Source: an uncultured Rikenellaceae bacterium
GTDB lineage: Bacteria > Bacteroidota > Bacteroidia > Bacteroidales > Rikenellaceae
DNA: 6,590 nucleotides
NCBI GenBank assembly: GCA_947176715.1
Contig: CAMWRR010000106.1
Location: 1 to 6,590, forward strand
Direction of reading: 5' to 3'
Position numbers and translations under genes: made by a program
The notes under the pieces: generated by a model
Told to the model about the DNA's origin: nothing
The model's database searches: none
The model's input: the letters and a program-made list of their open reading frames with translations, nothing else
Part shown: positions 1 to 5,740 of the stretch, one piece after another
How positions within the stretch are numbered: the first letter of the stretch is position 1
Layout: every line of letters starts with the position of its first letter

Positions 1-955
1 CGCCTACCATGGGGTTGTTGCCCATGCCGAGGAAGCCCATCATCTCCACGTGAGCGGGAACCGACGACGAACCGGCGAACTGAGCGTCGGAGTGCATACG
101 GCCCATGGTGTCGGTCATGCCGTAAGAGGCGGGACCTGCGGCCATATTGTCGGGGTGGAGGGTACGACCGGTACCGCCGCCCGATGCCACTGAGAAGTAT
201 TTGCGGCCAATGGCGTTGCACTCTTTCTTGTAGGTGCCTGCCACGGGGTGCTGGAAGCGGGTGGGGTTGGTGGAGTTACCGGTGATGGATACGTCCACGC
301 CCTCGGCCATCATTATGGCTACGCCCTCGCGTACGTCGTTGGCGCCGTAGCATTTGACCTTGGCACGCAAGCCGTCGGAGTAGGCCTTCTCGCGTACCAC
401 TTTGAGCTCGCCCGTGTAGTAGTCGAAGTCGGTCTGTACGTAGGTGAAGCCGTTGATACGAGAGATAATCATCGCTGCATCCTTGCCCAAGCCGTTGAGT
501 ATCACGCGCAACGGCTCTTTGCGCACCTTGTTGGCCTTTTCTGCTATCTTGATAGCCCCCTCTGCGGCCGCGAACGACTCGTGACCTGCGAGGAAAGCGA
601 AACATTTGGTGTCGTCGCGGAGCAACATGGCGGCGAGGTTACCGTGTCCCAAGCCTACCTTGCGGTCGTCGGCTACGGAGCCGGGTATGCAGAATGCCTG
701 CAACCCCTCGCCGATGGCCTCGGCCGCTTCGGCTGCGTTTTTCGAGCCTTTCTTTATCGCGATGGCCGCGCCCACTACGTATGCCCATGCGGCGTTCTCG
801 AAGCAGATGGGCTGGGTCTCCTTGCAGATGGCGTAGGGGTCGATGCCTTTGGAGTCGCAGATGGCCTTGGCCTCGTCTATATCTTTTATGCCGTAGCTGT
901 TAAGAACGGAGTTGATCTTACCGATACGACGGTCGTAACTTTCAAATAATGCCAT
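1..955 (-). CDS. GGGtGRT-family protein, C-terminus cut by window edge
   Basis: The reading frame runs from an ATG at 955-953 to the left edge without a stop, giving 318 complete codons. The signature GGGTGRT lies at residues 259-265 in the context SVASGGGTGRTLHPDN, which names this family (GGGtGRT protein, from memory a Pfam family of about 330 residues). Only some 10-20 residues should therefore be missing. There is no signal peptide or membrane segment, so it is probably cytosolic. Seven cysteines are visible (C33, C44, C51, C89, C118, C202, C246), three of them clustered near the N-terminus. Its biochemical function is not known to me. It follows the NifU-like gene after 36 bases on the same strand, so the two are almost certainly one operon, and a role in metal or Fe-S handling is inferred from that neighbour only. 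The start is preceded by A-rich sequence (AAAGAAAATAGAT) with no Shine-Dalgarno, as usual in Bacteroidota. A 233-codon open frame on the opposite strand is a codon-bias shadow. Confidence 0.9.
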   Translation of the reverse strand, partial: MALFESYDRRIGKINSVLNSYGIKDIDEAKAICDSKGIDPYAICKETQPICFENAAWAYVVGAAIAIKKGSKNAAEAAEAIGEGLQAFCIPGSVADDRKVGLGHGNLAAMLLRDDTKCFAFLAGHESFAAAEGAIKIAEKANKVRKEPLRVILNGLGKDAAMIISRINGFTYVQTDFDYYTGELKVVREKAYSDGLRAKVKCYGANDVREGVAIMMAEGVDVSITGNSTNPTRFQHPVAGTYKKECNAIGRKYFSVASGGGTGRTLHPDNMAAGPASYGMTDTMGRMHSDAQFAGSSSVPAHVEMMGFLGMGNNPMVG

Positions 956-991
956 ATCTATTTTCTTTGTGTTTTGATGATTGGAATGCGG

Positions 992-1684
992 TTACTTCTG
1001 ACGCGGGTCGATGTAAGACGCGGCGTCAGCGAAACGACCGTATGTGCCTTTGGCTTTCTCCAGCGCTTCGGCGGCGTCGGTGCCGTTCTTTACCATGTCC
1101 ATGAATTTGCCCATGTGTACGAACTCGTAACCGATCACTTCGCCGTCGGCATCGAGAGCCATGCGGGTGCAGTAACCCTCGGCCATCTCAAGGTAACGTA
1201 CGCCTTTGGCCAAGGTGCCGTACATGGTGCCCACCTGACTGCGCAGACCCTTGCCGAGGTCTTCGAGACCGGCGCCTATGGGGAGACCGCCCTCCGAGAA
1301 CGCCGACTGGGTACGGCCGTAAGCTATCTGGAGGAAGAGTTCGCGCATGGCGGTGTTGATGGCGTCGCACACAAGGTCGGTGTTGAGAGCCTCTAAAAGT
1401 GTCTTGCCGGGGAGTATCTCCGAAGCCATAGCGGCCGAGTGGGTCATGCCCGAGCAACCGATAGTCTCTACCAGAGCCTCCTGTATGATGCCGTCCTTGA
1501 CGTTGAGGGTCAGCTTGCAGGCGCCTTGCTGGGGAGCGCACCATCCCACGCCGTGGGTGAGGCCCGAGATGTCGGTCACCTGTTTCGATTTGACCCATTT
1601 GCCCTCCTGGGGTATGGGAGCACAGCCGTGGCACTGGCCCTGCTTTACGACACACATGTGTTCTACTTCATGCGAATAAATCAT
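992..1684 (-). CDS. NifU/IscU-like iron-sulfur cluster scaffold protein paired with GGGtGRT
   Basis: This is a complete gene of 230 codons, ATG at 1684-1682 and TAA at 994-992. Residues about 45-125 resemble the IscU/NifU N-terminal fold. The segment ETIGCSGMTHSAAMASEIL (73-91) matches the family's second-cysteine region (YGCGSAIASS in IscU). C56, just before KLTLNV, or nearby C49 would correspond to the first ligand cysteine. C106 in LVCDAI lies where the third is expected (HCSILAEDAI). Unlike IscU (about 130 residues) it has an N-terminal extension with a C-X6-C-X2-C motif (C11, C18, C21) and about 100 extra C-terminal residues containing C172. The usual Asp after the first cysteine (CGD in IscU) is not obvious. 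Family knowledge suggests transient Fe-S assembly or transfer. The obligate-looking partner downstream suggests a dedicated client or subunit role (inference). No signal peptide, so cytosolic. The promoter is at about 1789-1820, leaving a leader of roughly 100 bases. Confidence 0.85.
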   Translation of the reverse strand: MIYSHEVEHMCVVKQGQCHGCAPIPQEGKWVKSKQVTDISGLTHGVGWCAPQQGACKLTLNVKDGIIQEALVETIGCSGMTHSAAMASEILPGKTLLEALNTDLVCDAINTAMRELFLQIAYGRTQSAFSEGGLPIGAGLEDLGKGLRSQVGTMYGTLAKGVRYLEMAEGYCTRMALDADGEVIGYEFVHMGKFMDMVKNGTDAAEALEKAKGTYGRFADAASYIDPRQK

Positions 1685-1716
1685 TGTCGGTAGTTTTTAT
1701 AAGTTTCAATGTTCGG

Positions 1717-1746
1717 GGTGCCGGAATCGTTCCGATAAGCCGCACC
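1717..1746 (-). promoter_or_regulatory. Potential structured 5' leader element of the scaffold/GGGtGRT operon
   Basis: In the transcript, GGTGC at one end can pair with GCACC at the other (1742-1746 with 1717-1721). Inside it, CGGAA-CGA-TTCCG forms a perfect 5-bp stem with a 3-base loop (1734-1722). The two stems stack directly on one side and are separated by a 7-base bulge on the other, giving about 10 bp in all. It ends 33 bases before the start codon. A second possible stem at the transcript's 5' end pairs GACGGT (1786-1781) with ACCGTC (1767-1762). The DNA palindrome could equally be a protein binding site. Pairing is seen in sequence; regulation is inference. Confidence 0.35.
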
Positions 1747-1788
1747 GCGTCGGTCGCTCGTGACGGTAAATGCCGGGGCGACCGTCTG

Positions 1789-1820
1789 CAAAGATACTAT
1801 TTATCTGAAAAAGAATAAAA
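1789..1820 (-). promoter_or_regulatory. Bacteroidetes-type promoter of the scaffold/GGGtGRT operon
   Basis: On the minus strand TATCTTTG (1796-1789) matches the -7 consensus TAnnTTTG exactly. Twenty bases upstream lies TTTT within ACGTTTTATT (1820-1817), an imperfect match to the -33 TTTG. The predicted transcription start is near 1782-1785, giving a leader of about 100 bases before the ATG at 1684. This is the only exact -7 match for this strand with a plausible -33 in the gap. Confidence 0.65.
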
Positions 1821-2013
1821 CGTCGGAGGGTTTTTATTTTATCCGAGTATGTCTGCGGCGTGTGTGCGGACGGGTGCGGGGGGTGGCTCTTTGTCGACAG
1901 GGGCGGGGTTATACGCAAAAATGATGGTATATGTGGTGTGGATTGTAATGTGTTGTGTGTTAGTCTGTTGGGTAAGGCACGCTATTTTTGTGCATAATTT
2001 ATTCGCAAAAATA

Positions 2014-2044
2014 TTTGCAGTTTAAAAAATTTGCCATATCTTTG
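2014..2044 (+). promoter_or_regulatory. Promoter of tRNA-Asn
   Basis: TTTG at 2014-2017 and TATCTTTG at 2037-2044 are separated by 19 bases, a full match to the Bacteroidetes primary-sigma pattern TTTG-N19-TAnnTTTG. The start should fall near 2050, leaving a short 5' leader of about 18 bases to be removed by RNase P before the mature tRNA 5' end at 2069. Confidence 0.85.
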
Positions 2045-2068
2045 CACTCGTAATCAACAGAACAACAT

Positions 2069-2142
2069 TCCTCGTTAGCTCAGTTGGTTAGAGCACCTGA
2101 CTGTTAATCAGGGGGTCTTAGGTTCAAGTCCTAAACGAGGAG
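2069..2142 (+). tRNA. trnN: tRNA-Asn (anticodon GTT)
   Basis: A complete cloverleaf is readable. The acceptor stem is TCCTCGT (2069-2075) with ACGAGGA (2135-2141), and the discriminator is G2142. The D stem is GCTC/GAGC (2078-2081, 2091-2094). The anticodon stem CCTGA/TCAGG (2096-2100, 2108-2112) encloses loop CTGTTAA with anticodon GTT at 2103-2105. The variable loop is five bases. The T stem TTAGG/CCTAA (2118-2122, 2130-2134) carries loop TTCAAGT. All stems pair without mismatch. CCA is not encoded (CGG follows), so it must be added enzymatically. The gene decodes Asn AAC/AAU. It stands alone with its own promoter and terminator; no integrase or duplicated tRNA end is seen nearby. Confidence 0.98.
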
Positions 2143-2146
2143 CGGA

Positions 2147-2180
2147 AGAGAGTCGCGATAGTGTCGCGGCTCTCTTTTTT
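2147..2180 (+). terminator. Intrinsic terminator of tRNA-Asn
   Basis: AGAGAGTCGCGA (2147-2158) and TCGCGGCTCTCT (2164-2175) form a 12-bp stem with one G-U pair around the 5-base loop TAGTG. The stem runs directly into a T tract (2175-2180). It starts only five bases past the tRNA 3' end. Read from the opposite strand it lacks a T tract, so it should act only in the plus direction. It lies 47 bases from the converging MATE gene. Confidence 0.9.
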
Positions 2181-2227
2181 GTTGTCAGGGTAATGCGAGG
2201 CCTGCCGCTTTGTGTGTAGAAGTCCGG

Positions 2228-3592
2228 TCACCGTGCTGATATATGTTTGCGCCGTATGTGTCGATAATAGGCCACCCCTACCGCATCCGCGAGCAACCAT
2301 CCCGCCGGTATCGACCACCATATCCCCTCTACGCCCACGGAGGGTATGGCCGCCAAGGCGTATGCCAACGCAACCCGCGTCCCAAGCGATATTACGGTCA
2401 GCACCACCGAGAAGCCGGGCATACGCACGGCGCGGTAATATCCGTAGAGCAGAAAGAGCAACCCTATGCCGAAATAGAATGCCCCCTCCACGCGTAGGTA
2501 TCTGACCCCCGTATCTATTATGGCGCTTTCGTCCGGAGATACGAAGATAACCATCAAGTCACGGGCGAATAGCAATACCGTCGCAGAGATAACCGCACAG
2601 AACATCGTGGAGACGGCCACGGCACGCGATATGCCTTTGCGTATGCGGTCGACCCTTCCGGCCCCGAAGTTCTGGGCTATGAATGTGGAGAATGCGCCTC
2701 CGAAGTCCTGTACAGGCATGTAGGCGAACGAGTCTATCTTGACAGCCACGGCGAATGCCGCCATCACGGTGGTCCCGAAGCTGTTGACCAACCCCTGCAC
2801 CATCAGTATGCCGAAGTTCATAACCGACTGTTGCAGACATGTGAGCGACGAGTAGGAGGCTATCTCGCCCGCCACCCGTCGGGTCAGGCGCATCTCTTTG
2901 CGTCGGGGCATCAGATGGGGGAATCGTCTGGCCGTATATATGGATAACCCCGCGGCCGCCGTCCCCTGAGCCGCAACGGTGGCCGCGGCCGCACCGGTCA
3001 CACCCCATCCGAACGACACTATGAACAGTATGTCGAGTGCTATGTTGAGAACGACCGACAAGGCCAGAAACCACAGCGGCGTAACCGAGTTGCCTACGGC
3101 GCGCAACAACGAGGCGTAGTAGTTATATATAAAAGTGAAGCCTATCCCCCAGAATGTCACCCACAGATAGTCGCGCATGAGCGGGTAGACATCTGCCGGC
3201 ACGCACAAGAGCGACATGACGGGGTCTATGAGCAGTAACGATGCCGCATTGAGCGACAACGACACCCCGCCTATCAGCACCGACGACACGAAGACACCGC
3301 GTCGCAACGCCCCGTAGTCCCCCGCTCCGTAGTATATGGAGAACAAGGCGCCGCTACCCATGCAAAGCCCCGATATCACGGAGGTTATGAATACGATGAG
3401 CGTGTACGAGGCCCCTACCGCGGCGAGTGCGTCGGCCCCTATGAAGCGGCCTACAATAACGGTGTCGGCTATGTTGTAGAGCTGTTGGAGCATGCCCCCG
3501 GCCATCATGGGCAGGGCGAACATCAGCATGCCGCCGGTTATGCCTCCCGAGGTGAGATCGCCCCTTGTGTGCGATAGTGTCGGTCTGTGCAT
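2228..3592 (-). CDS. MATE-family multidrug/cation antiporter, 12 membrane helices
   Basis: This is a complete gene of 454 codons, ATG at 3592-3590 and TGA at 2230-2228, the usual length for bacterial MATE exporters. It is an inner-membrane antiporter that, by family, exports cationic drugs or metabolites in exchange for Na+ or H+. Visible family motifs are LYNIADTVIVGRFIG (38-52), YYASLLRAVGNS (158-169) followed by a hydrophobic helix ending NIALDILFI, and the second-half counterparts DSFAYMPVQDFGGAFSTFIA (287-306) and GYYRAVRMPGFS (384-395). About twelve hydrophobic stretches occur in two six-helix halves joined by a basic cytoplasmic loop (about 221-240, PRRKEMRLTRR). The N-terminal DLTSGGITGGMLMFALPMM is typical of the Bacteroidales NorM/DinF-like branch, and the first ATG agrees with the tight 19-base spacing to the upstream thioesterase. 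The substrate cannot be read from sequence. No clear terminator is seen after it on its own strand. Confidence 0.93.
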   Translation of the reverse strand: MHRPTLSHTRGDLTSGGITGGMLMFALPMMAGGMLQQLYNIADTVIVGRFIGADALAAVGASYTLIVFITSVISGLCMGSGALFSIYYGAGDYGALRRGVFVSSVLIGGVSLSLNAASLLLIDPVMSLLCVPADVYPLMRDYLWVTFWGIGFTFIYNYYASLLRAVGNSVTPLWFLALSVVLNIALDILFIVSFGWGVTGAAAATVAAQGTAAAGLSIYTARRFPHLMPRRKEMRLTRRVAGEIASYSSLTCLQQSVMNFGILMVQGLVNSFGTTVMAAFAVAVKIDSFAYMPVQDFGGAFSTFIAQNFGAGRVDRIRKGISRAVAVSTMFCAVISATVLLFARDLMVIFVSPDESAIIDTGVRYLRVEGAFYFGIGLLFLLYGYYRAVRMPGFSVVLTVISLGTRVALAYALAAIPSVGVEGIWWSIPAGWLLADAVGVAYYRHIRRKHISAR

Positions 3593-3611
3593 GAGCGTGC
3601 GGACGGCTCTG

Positions 3612-4013
3612 TTACATGTTCCGGTCTATGACGTCGAGCAGAGCCTTGGGCGGGCGTATGGCCTTGAATGTGGCGCTGTTCATGAATGCCAGCGTGACAC
3701 TGCCTGTTGTGAGCGTCTCGCCCTCGCGCAACACCTCGTAGTGGAAGACACACCTTACGCCCGGACGCTCGCGAAGCGTAACGCGTATGGTGAGCAGGTC
3801 GTCGTAATGGGCCGGGGTGCCGTAGTCTATGTCTACCTTGAGCACAGGAAGCATCACCCCCTGCTCCTCCAATTCGAGATTGGTTATGCCGAGCGAGCGT
3901 ATCAGCTCCGTGCGGGCCATGTCGAAGTAGCGTACGTAATGGGCGTGGTAGAGGAAGCCCATGCGGTCGACATCGCCGTAGGGCACCCTTATGGTGTAGT
4001 CGTAGCTTATCAT
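3612..4013 (-). CDS. YbgC/4HBT-like hotdog acyl-CoA thioesterase
   Basis: This is a complete gene of 133 codons, ATG at 4013-4011 and TAA at 3614-3612, matching the 130-150 residues usual for single-domain hotdog thioesterases. The N-terminal signature VPYGDVDRMGFLYHAHYVRY (10-29) is that of the 4-hydroxybenzoyl-CoA thioesterase/YbgC group. D16 is in the catalytic Asp position, followed by G19 and H23, and the central helix YFDMARTELIRSLG (29-42) follows. By family it hydrolyses acyl-CoA thioesters in the cytosol as a dimer or tetramer; the chain length preferred is not predictable. The basic, short N-terminus shows no signal peptide. It lies 19 bases upstream of the MATE gene (likely co-transcribed) and 118 bases downstream of guaB. 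A terminator ends only 17 bases before its ATG, so its own promoter is unclear. YbgC proteins are often linked to Tol-Pal, but no tol genes are present here. Confidence 0.88.
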   Translation of the reverse strand: MISYDYTIRVPYGDVDRMGFLYHAHYVRYFDMARTELIRSLGITNLELEEQGVMLPVLKVDIDYGTPAHYDDLLTIRVTLRERPGVRCVFHYEVLREGETLTTGSVTLAFMNSATFKAIRPPKALLDVIDRNM

Positions 4014-4030
4014 GATATTACGGTTTGAGT

Positions 4031-4067
4031 ATAAAACAAAGTCGGACGGCCCTCAAAGCCACCCGAC
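4031..4067 (-). terminator. Intrinsic terminator downstream of guaB
   Basis: On the minus strand GTCGGGTGGC (4067-4058) and GCCGTCCGAC (4050-4041) form a 10-bp stem with two G-U pairs around the 7-base loop TTTGAGG. TTTGTTTTAT (4040-4031) follows. The stem begins 64 bases after the guaB stop. It ends just 17 bases before the thioesterase start, so it must be leaky or conditional if that gene relies on the guaB promoter. Confidence 0.7.
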
Positions 4068-4081
4068 AGTTTTTTCGGTAA

Positions 4082-4119
4082 CGCCACCGTCCCGCATCGT
4101 CAGCGACCGAACGGTGGCG
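4082..4119 (-). repeat. Inverted repeat between guaB stop and its terminator
   Basis: CGCCACCGT (4119-4111) and ACGGTGGCG (4090-4082) are perfect 9-base inverted repeats separated by 20 bases. Inside, CGC and GCG could add a short inner stem. No T tract follows, so this is not a classical terminator. It could stabilise the guaB mRNA 3' end. Its 5' arm (GCCACC) can also pair with GGTGGC in the terminator's 5' arm, which would compete with terminator formation. Confidence 0.6.
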
Positions 4120-4131
4120 AAAGTATTGCGG

Positions 4132-5601
4132 TTAGTCCTGACGGCTGTAGTTGGGAGCCTCGCGCGTGATGGCTACATCGTGCGGATGGCTCTCCATTAT
4201 TCCCGACGAGGTGATGCGTATGAAACGGGCCTTTTTGAGCGCCTCTATGTCGGGGGCGCCGCAATAACCCATGCCGGCACGCAGACCGCCGACTATCTGG
4301 TAGACCACCTCCGCGAGCACTCCTTTGTAGGGTACGCGTGCGGCTATGCCTTCGGGAACCAGCTTCTTGACATCGTCCTCCATATCCTGGAAGTAGCGGT
4401 CCTTGGAGCCTTTCTGCATAGCCTCCAATGAACCCATGCCGCGGTACGACTTGAATTTACGACCGTTGTAGATGATGGTCTCTCCCGGTGACTCCTCCAC
4501 ACCGGCGAACATCGAGCCGGCCATCACCGAGTCGGCACCGGCCGCTATGGCCTTGACTATGTCGCCCGTGTAGCGTATGCCGCCGTCGGCTATCACCGGC
4601 ACGCCCGTGCCTTTGAGCGCCTTGGCCACATCGTAGACGGCGTTGAGCTGAGGAACGCCCACACCGGCTATCACGCGGGTGGTGCATATCGAGCCCGGGC
4701 CTATACCCACCTTTACGGCATCGGCACCCGCCTCCACCAACATCTTGGCGGCTTCGGCGGTGGCTATGTTGCCTACCACAACGTCTAACTGAGGATATTT
4801 GGCCTTTACCGTCTTGAGCATGTCTATCACACCTTTGCTGTGGCCGTGGGCCGTGTCTATCACTATGGCGTCGGCACCGGCCTTGACCAGCGCGTCGACA
4901 CGCTCCATGGTGTCGTGGGTGACGCCCACACCAGCCGCCACGCGCAGACGGCCCTTGTCGTCCTTGCTGGCGTTGGGGTTATCTTTTACTTTGCTTATAT
5001 CCTTGTATGTGATAAGGCCCTCGAGCTCGCCATTATCGTTTACCACCGGCAGCTTCTCTATCTTGTTCTCGAGCAAGAGGCTGGCCGCCATGCGTATGTC
5101 GGCGCTGGTGGTGGTGACAAGCCCGTCCGAGGTCATCACCTCCGATATCGGGCGGTGCATGTCGGTCTGGAAGCGTAGGTCGCGGTTGGTGACTATGCCT
5201 ATCAGTTTGCGCCCCTCCACTACGGGGATGCCGCCTATCTTGTTCTCCTTCATGAGAGCCAGAGCGTCGCCCACCGTCTTGTCCTTGCCGATGGTGACGG
5301 GGTCGAAGATCATGCCGTTTTCGGCCCTCTTGACCTTGCGCACCTGAGCCGCCTGCTCCTCGATGGACATATTCTTGTGTATGACGCCGATGCCGCCTAC
5401 GCGTGCCATCGCTATGGCCATGGCCGACTCGGTGACGGTGTCCATCGCCGCCGACACTACGGGGGTGTTTATGCGTACGTTACGGGAGAAGCGAGAGGCT
5501 ATGTTCACGTTGCGGGGAAGTACCTCGGAATAGGCCGGAATGAGCAACACGTCGTCGAACGTCAAGCCCTCGGTCGAAATTTTTTCATCAAGGAACGACA
5601 T
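4132..5601 (-). CDS. guaB: IMP dehydrogenase
   Basis: This is a complete gene of 489 codons, ATG at 5601-5599 and TAA at 4134-4132, of normal bacterial length. It oxidises IMP to XMP with NAD+, the committed step to guanine nucleotides, as a cytosolic tetramer. The N-terminal GLTFDDVLLIPAYSEVLP (12-29) and AAMDTVTES (51-59) open the TIM barrel. Two CBS domains (about 96-146 and 153-207) are inserted and probably bind adenine nucleotides. The barrel resumes with ADAIVIDTAHGHS (243-255). The catalytic loop GPGSICTTR (301-309) carries Cys306, with the K+ site alongside. IADGGIRYTGD (337-347) binds the IMP phosphate, and YRGMGSL (386-392) follows. The mobile flap holds the Arg402-Tyr403 dyad (DRYFQ), and EGIAARVPYKG (417-427) and GLRAGMGYCG (439-448) complete it. 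All key residues are intact. The gene has its own promoter, with an 8-bp palindrome upstream, and a terminator downstream. Confidence 0.98.
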   Translation of the reverse strand: MSFLDEKISTEGLTFDDVLLIPAYSEVLPRNVNIASRFSRNVRINTPVVSAAMDTVTESAMAIAMARVGGIGVIHKNMSIEEQAAQVRKVKRAENGMIFDPVTIGKDKTVGDALALMKENKIGGIPVVEGRKLIGIVTNRDLRFQTDMHRPISEVMTSDGLVTTTSADIRMAASLLLENKIEKLPVVNDNGELEGLITYKDISKVKDNPNASKDDKGRLRVAAGVGVTHDTMERVDALVKAGADAIVIDTAHGHSKGVIDMLKTVKAKYPQLDVVVGNIATAEAAKMLVEAGADAVKVGIGPGSICTTRVIAGVGVPQLNAVYDVAKALKGTGVPVIADGGIRYTGDIVKAIAAGADSVMAGSMFAGVEESPGETIIYNGRKFKSYRGMGSLEAMQKGSKDRYFQDMEDDVKKLVPEGIAARVPYKGVLAEVVYQIVGGLRAGMGYCGAPDIEALKKARFIRITSSGIMESHPHDVAITREAPNYSRQD

Positions 5602-5626
5602 ATCTTTATAGCTTTTTATATTTGTG

Positions 5627-5634
5627 CAAAGGTA
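5627..5634 (-). promoter_or_regulatory. guaB promoter, -7 element
   Basis: TACCTTTG on the minus strand (5634-5627) is an exact TAnnTTTG match placed 25 bases before the guaB ATG. The start would be near 5620, leaving a short A-rich leader. No TTTG appears at the expected -33 position about 19 bases upstream (GAGC there instead); the nearest similar bases are TGTTT at 5653-5649, too close. The weak -33 could mean reliance on an activator or on the AT-rich palindrome upstream. Confidence 0.65.
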
Positions 5635-5659
5635 AGGATTTTTTCGGAAACAGGCTCCT

Positions 5660-5678
5660 CTTAAAATGAAATTTTAAG
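5660..5678. repeat. AT-rich palindrome upstream of the guaB promoter (candidate operator)
   Basis: CTTAAAAT (5660-5667) and ATTTTAAG (5671-5678) are perfect 8-base inverted repeats separated by GAA. Relative to the predicted guaB start near 5620 the palindrome spans about -40 to -58, where activators or upstream promoter elements commonly act. It is too AT-rich to form a strong RNA hairpin. A two-fold DNA binding site is inferred; the protein is unknown. Confidence 0.45.
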
Positions 5679-5740
5679 CGATTCATCACTTTCCCGACCT
5701 AAAAGTTACCGGTAAAACATCAGTGTACCCACACGATAGA

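Larger units (their letters stand above)
1685..2068. other. 384-base intergenic region between divergent transcription units
   Basis: No credible protein gene is seen. A 70-codon minus-strand frame at 1918-1706 has low-complexity, Pro/His/Arg-rich translation and covers the promoter, so it is not called. From left to right the region holds: the leader of the NifU-like gene with a foldable element (1717-1746), that operon's minus-strand promoter (about 1789-1820), a strand-biased G/T-rich tract with several G-runs (about 1850-1977; only one C between 1917 and 1977), and the AT-rich promoter of the tRNA (2014-2044). Two further TAnnTTTG matches, one per strand (1983-1990 plus; 2013-2006 minus), lack a good -33 partner. 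Confidence 0.7.

Noticed and set aside
248..949. Long plus-strand open frame (233 codons) opposite the GGGtGRT gene
   Set aside because: It is antisense to a gene with a clear family signature; its translation matches no family I know and it has no promoter. It arises from codon bias.
974..1679. Several plus-strand frames opposite the NifU-like gene
   Set aside because: Shadows of a recognisable gene; low-complexity translations.
1706..1918. 70-codon minus-strand frame in the intergenic region
   Set aside because: It overlaps the predicted promoter and leader of the next gene, and its composition is Pro/His/Arg-rich with no family resemblance.
2069..2180. tRNA-Asn as an integration site of a mobile element
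   Set aside because: No integrase, no repeated tRNA 3' end and no foreign-looking genes are in the window.
2124..2321. 65-codon minus-strand frame across the tRNA 3' half and terminator
   Set aside because: It overlaps a certain tRNA and terminator and the end of the MATE gene.
2559..3074. 171-codon minus-strand frame within the MATE gene
   Set aside because: A second frame of a gene whose own frame shows clear MATE motifs; Arg/Gly/His-rich translation typical of GC-rich shadows.
4012..5664. Plus-strand frames opposite guaB
   Set aside because: guaB is certain and complete; the opposite frames show no independent features.
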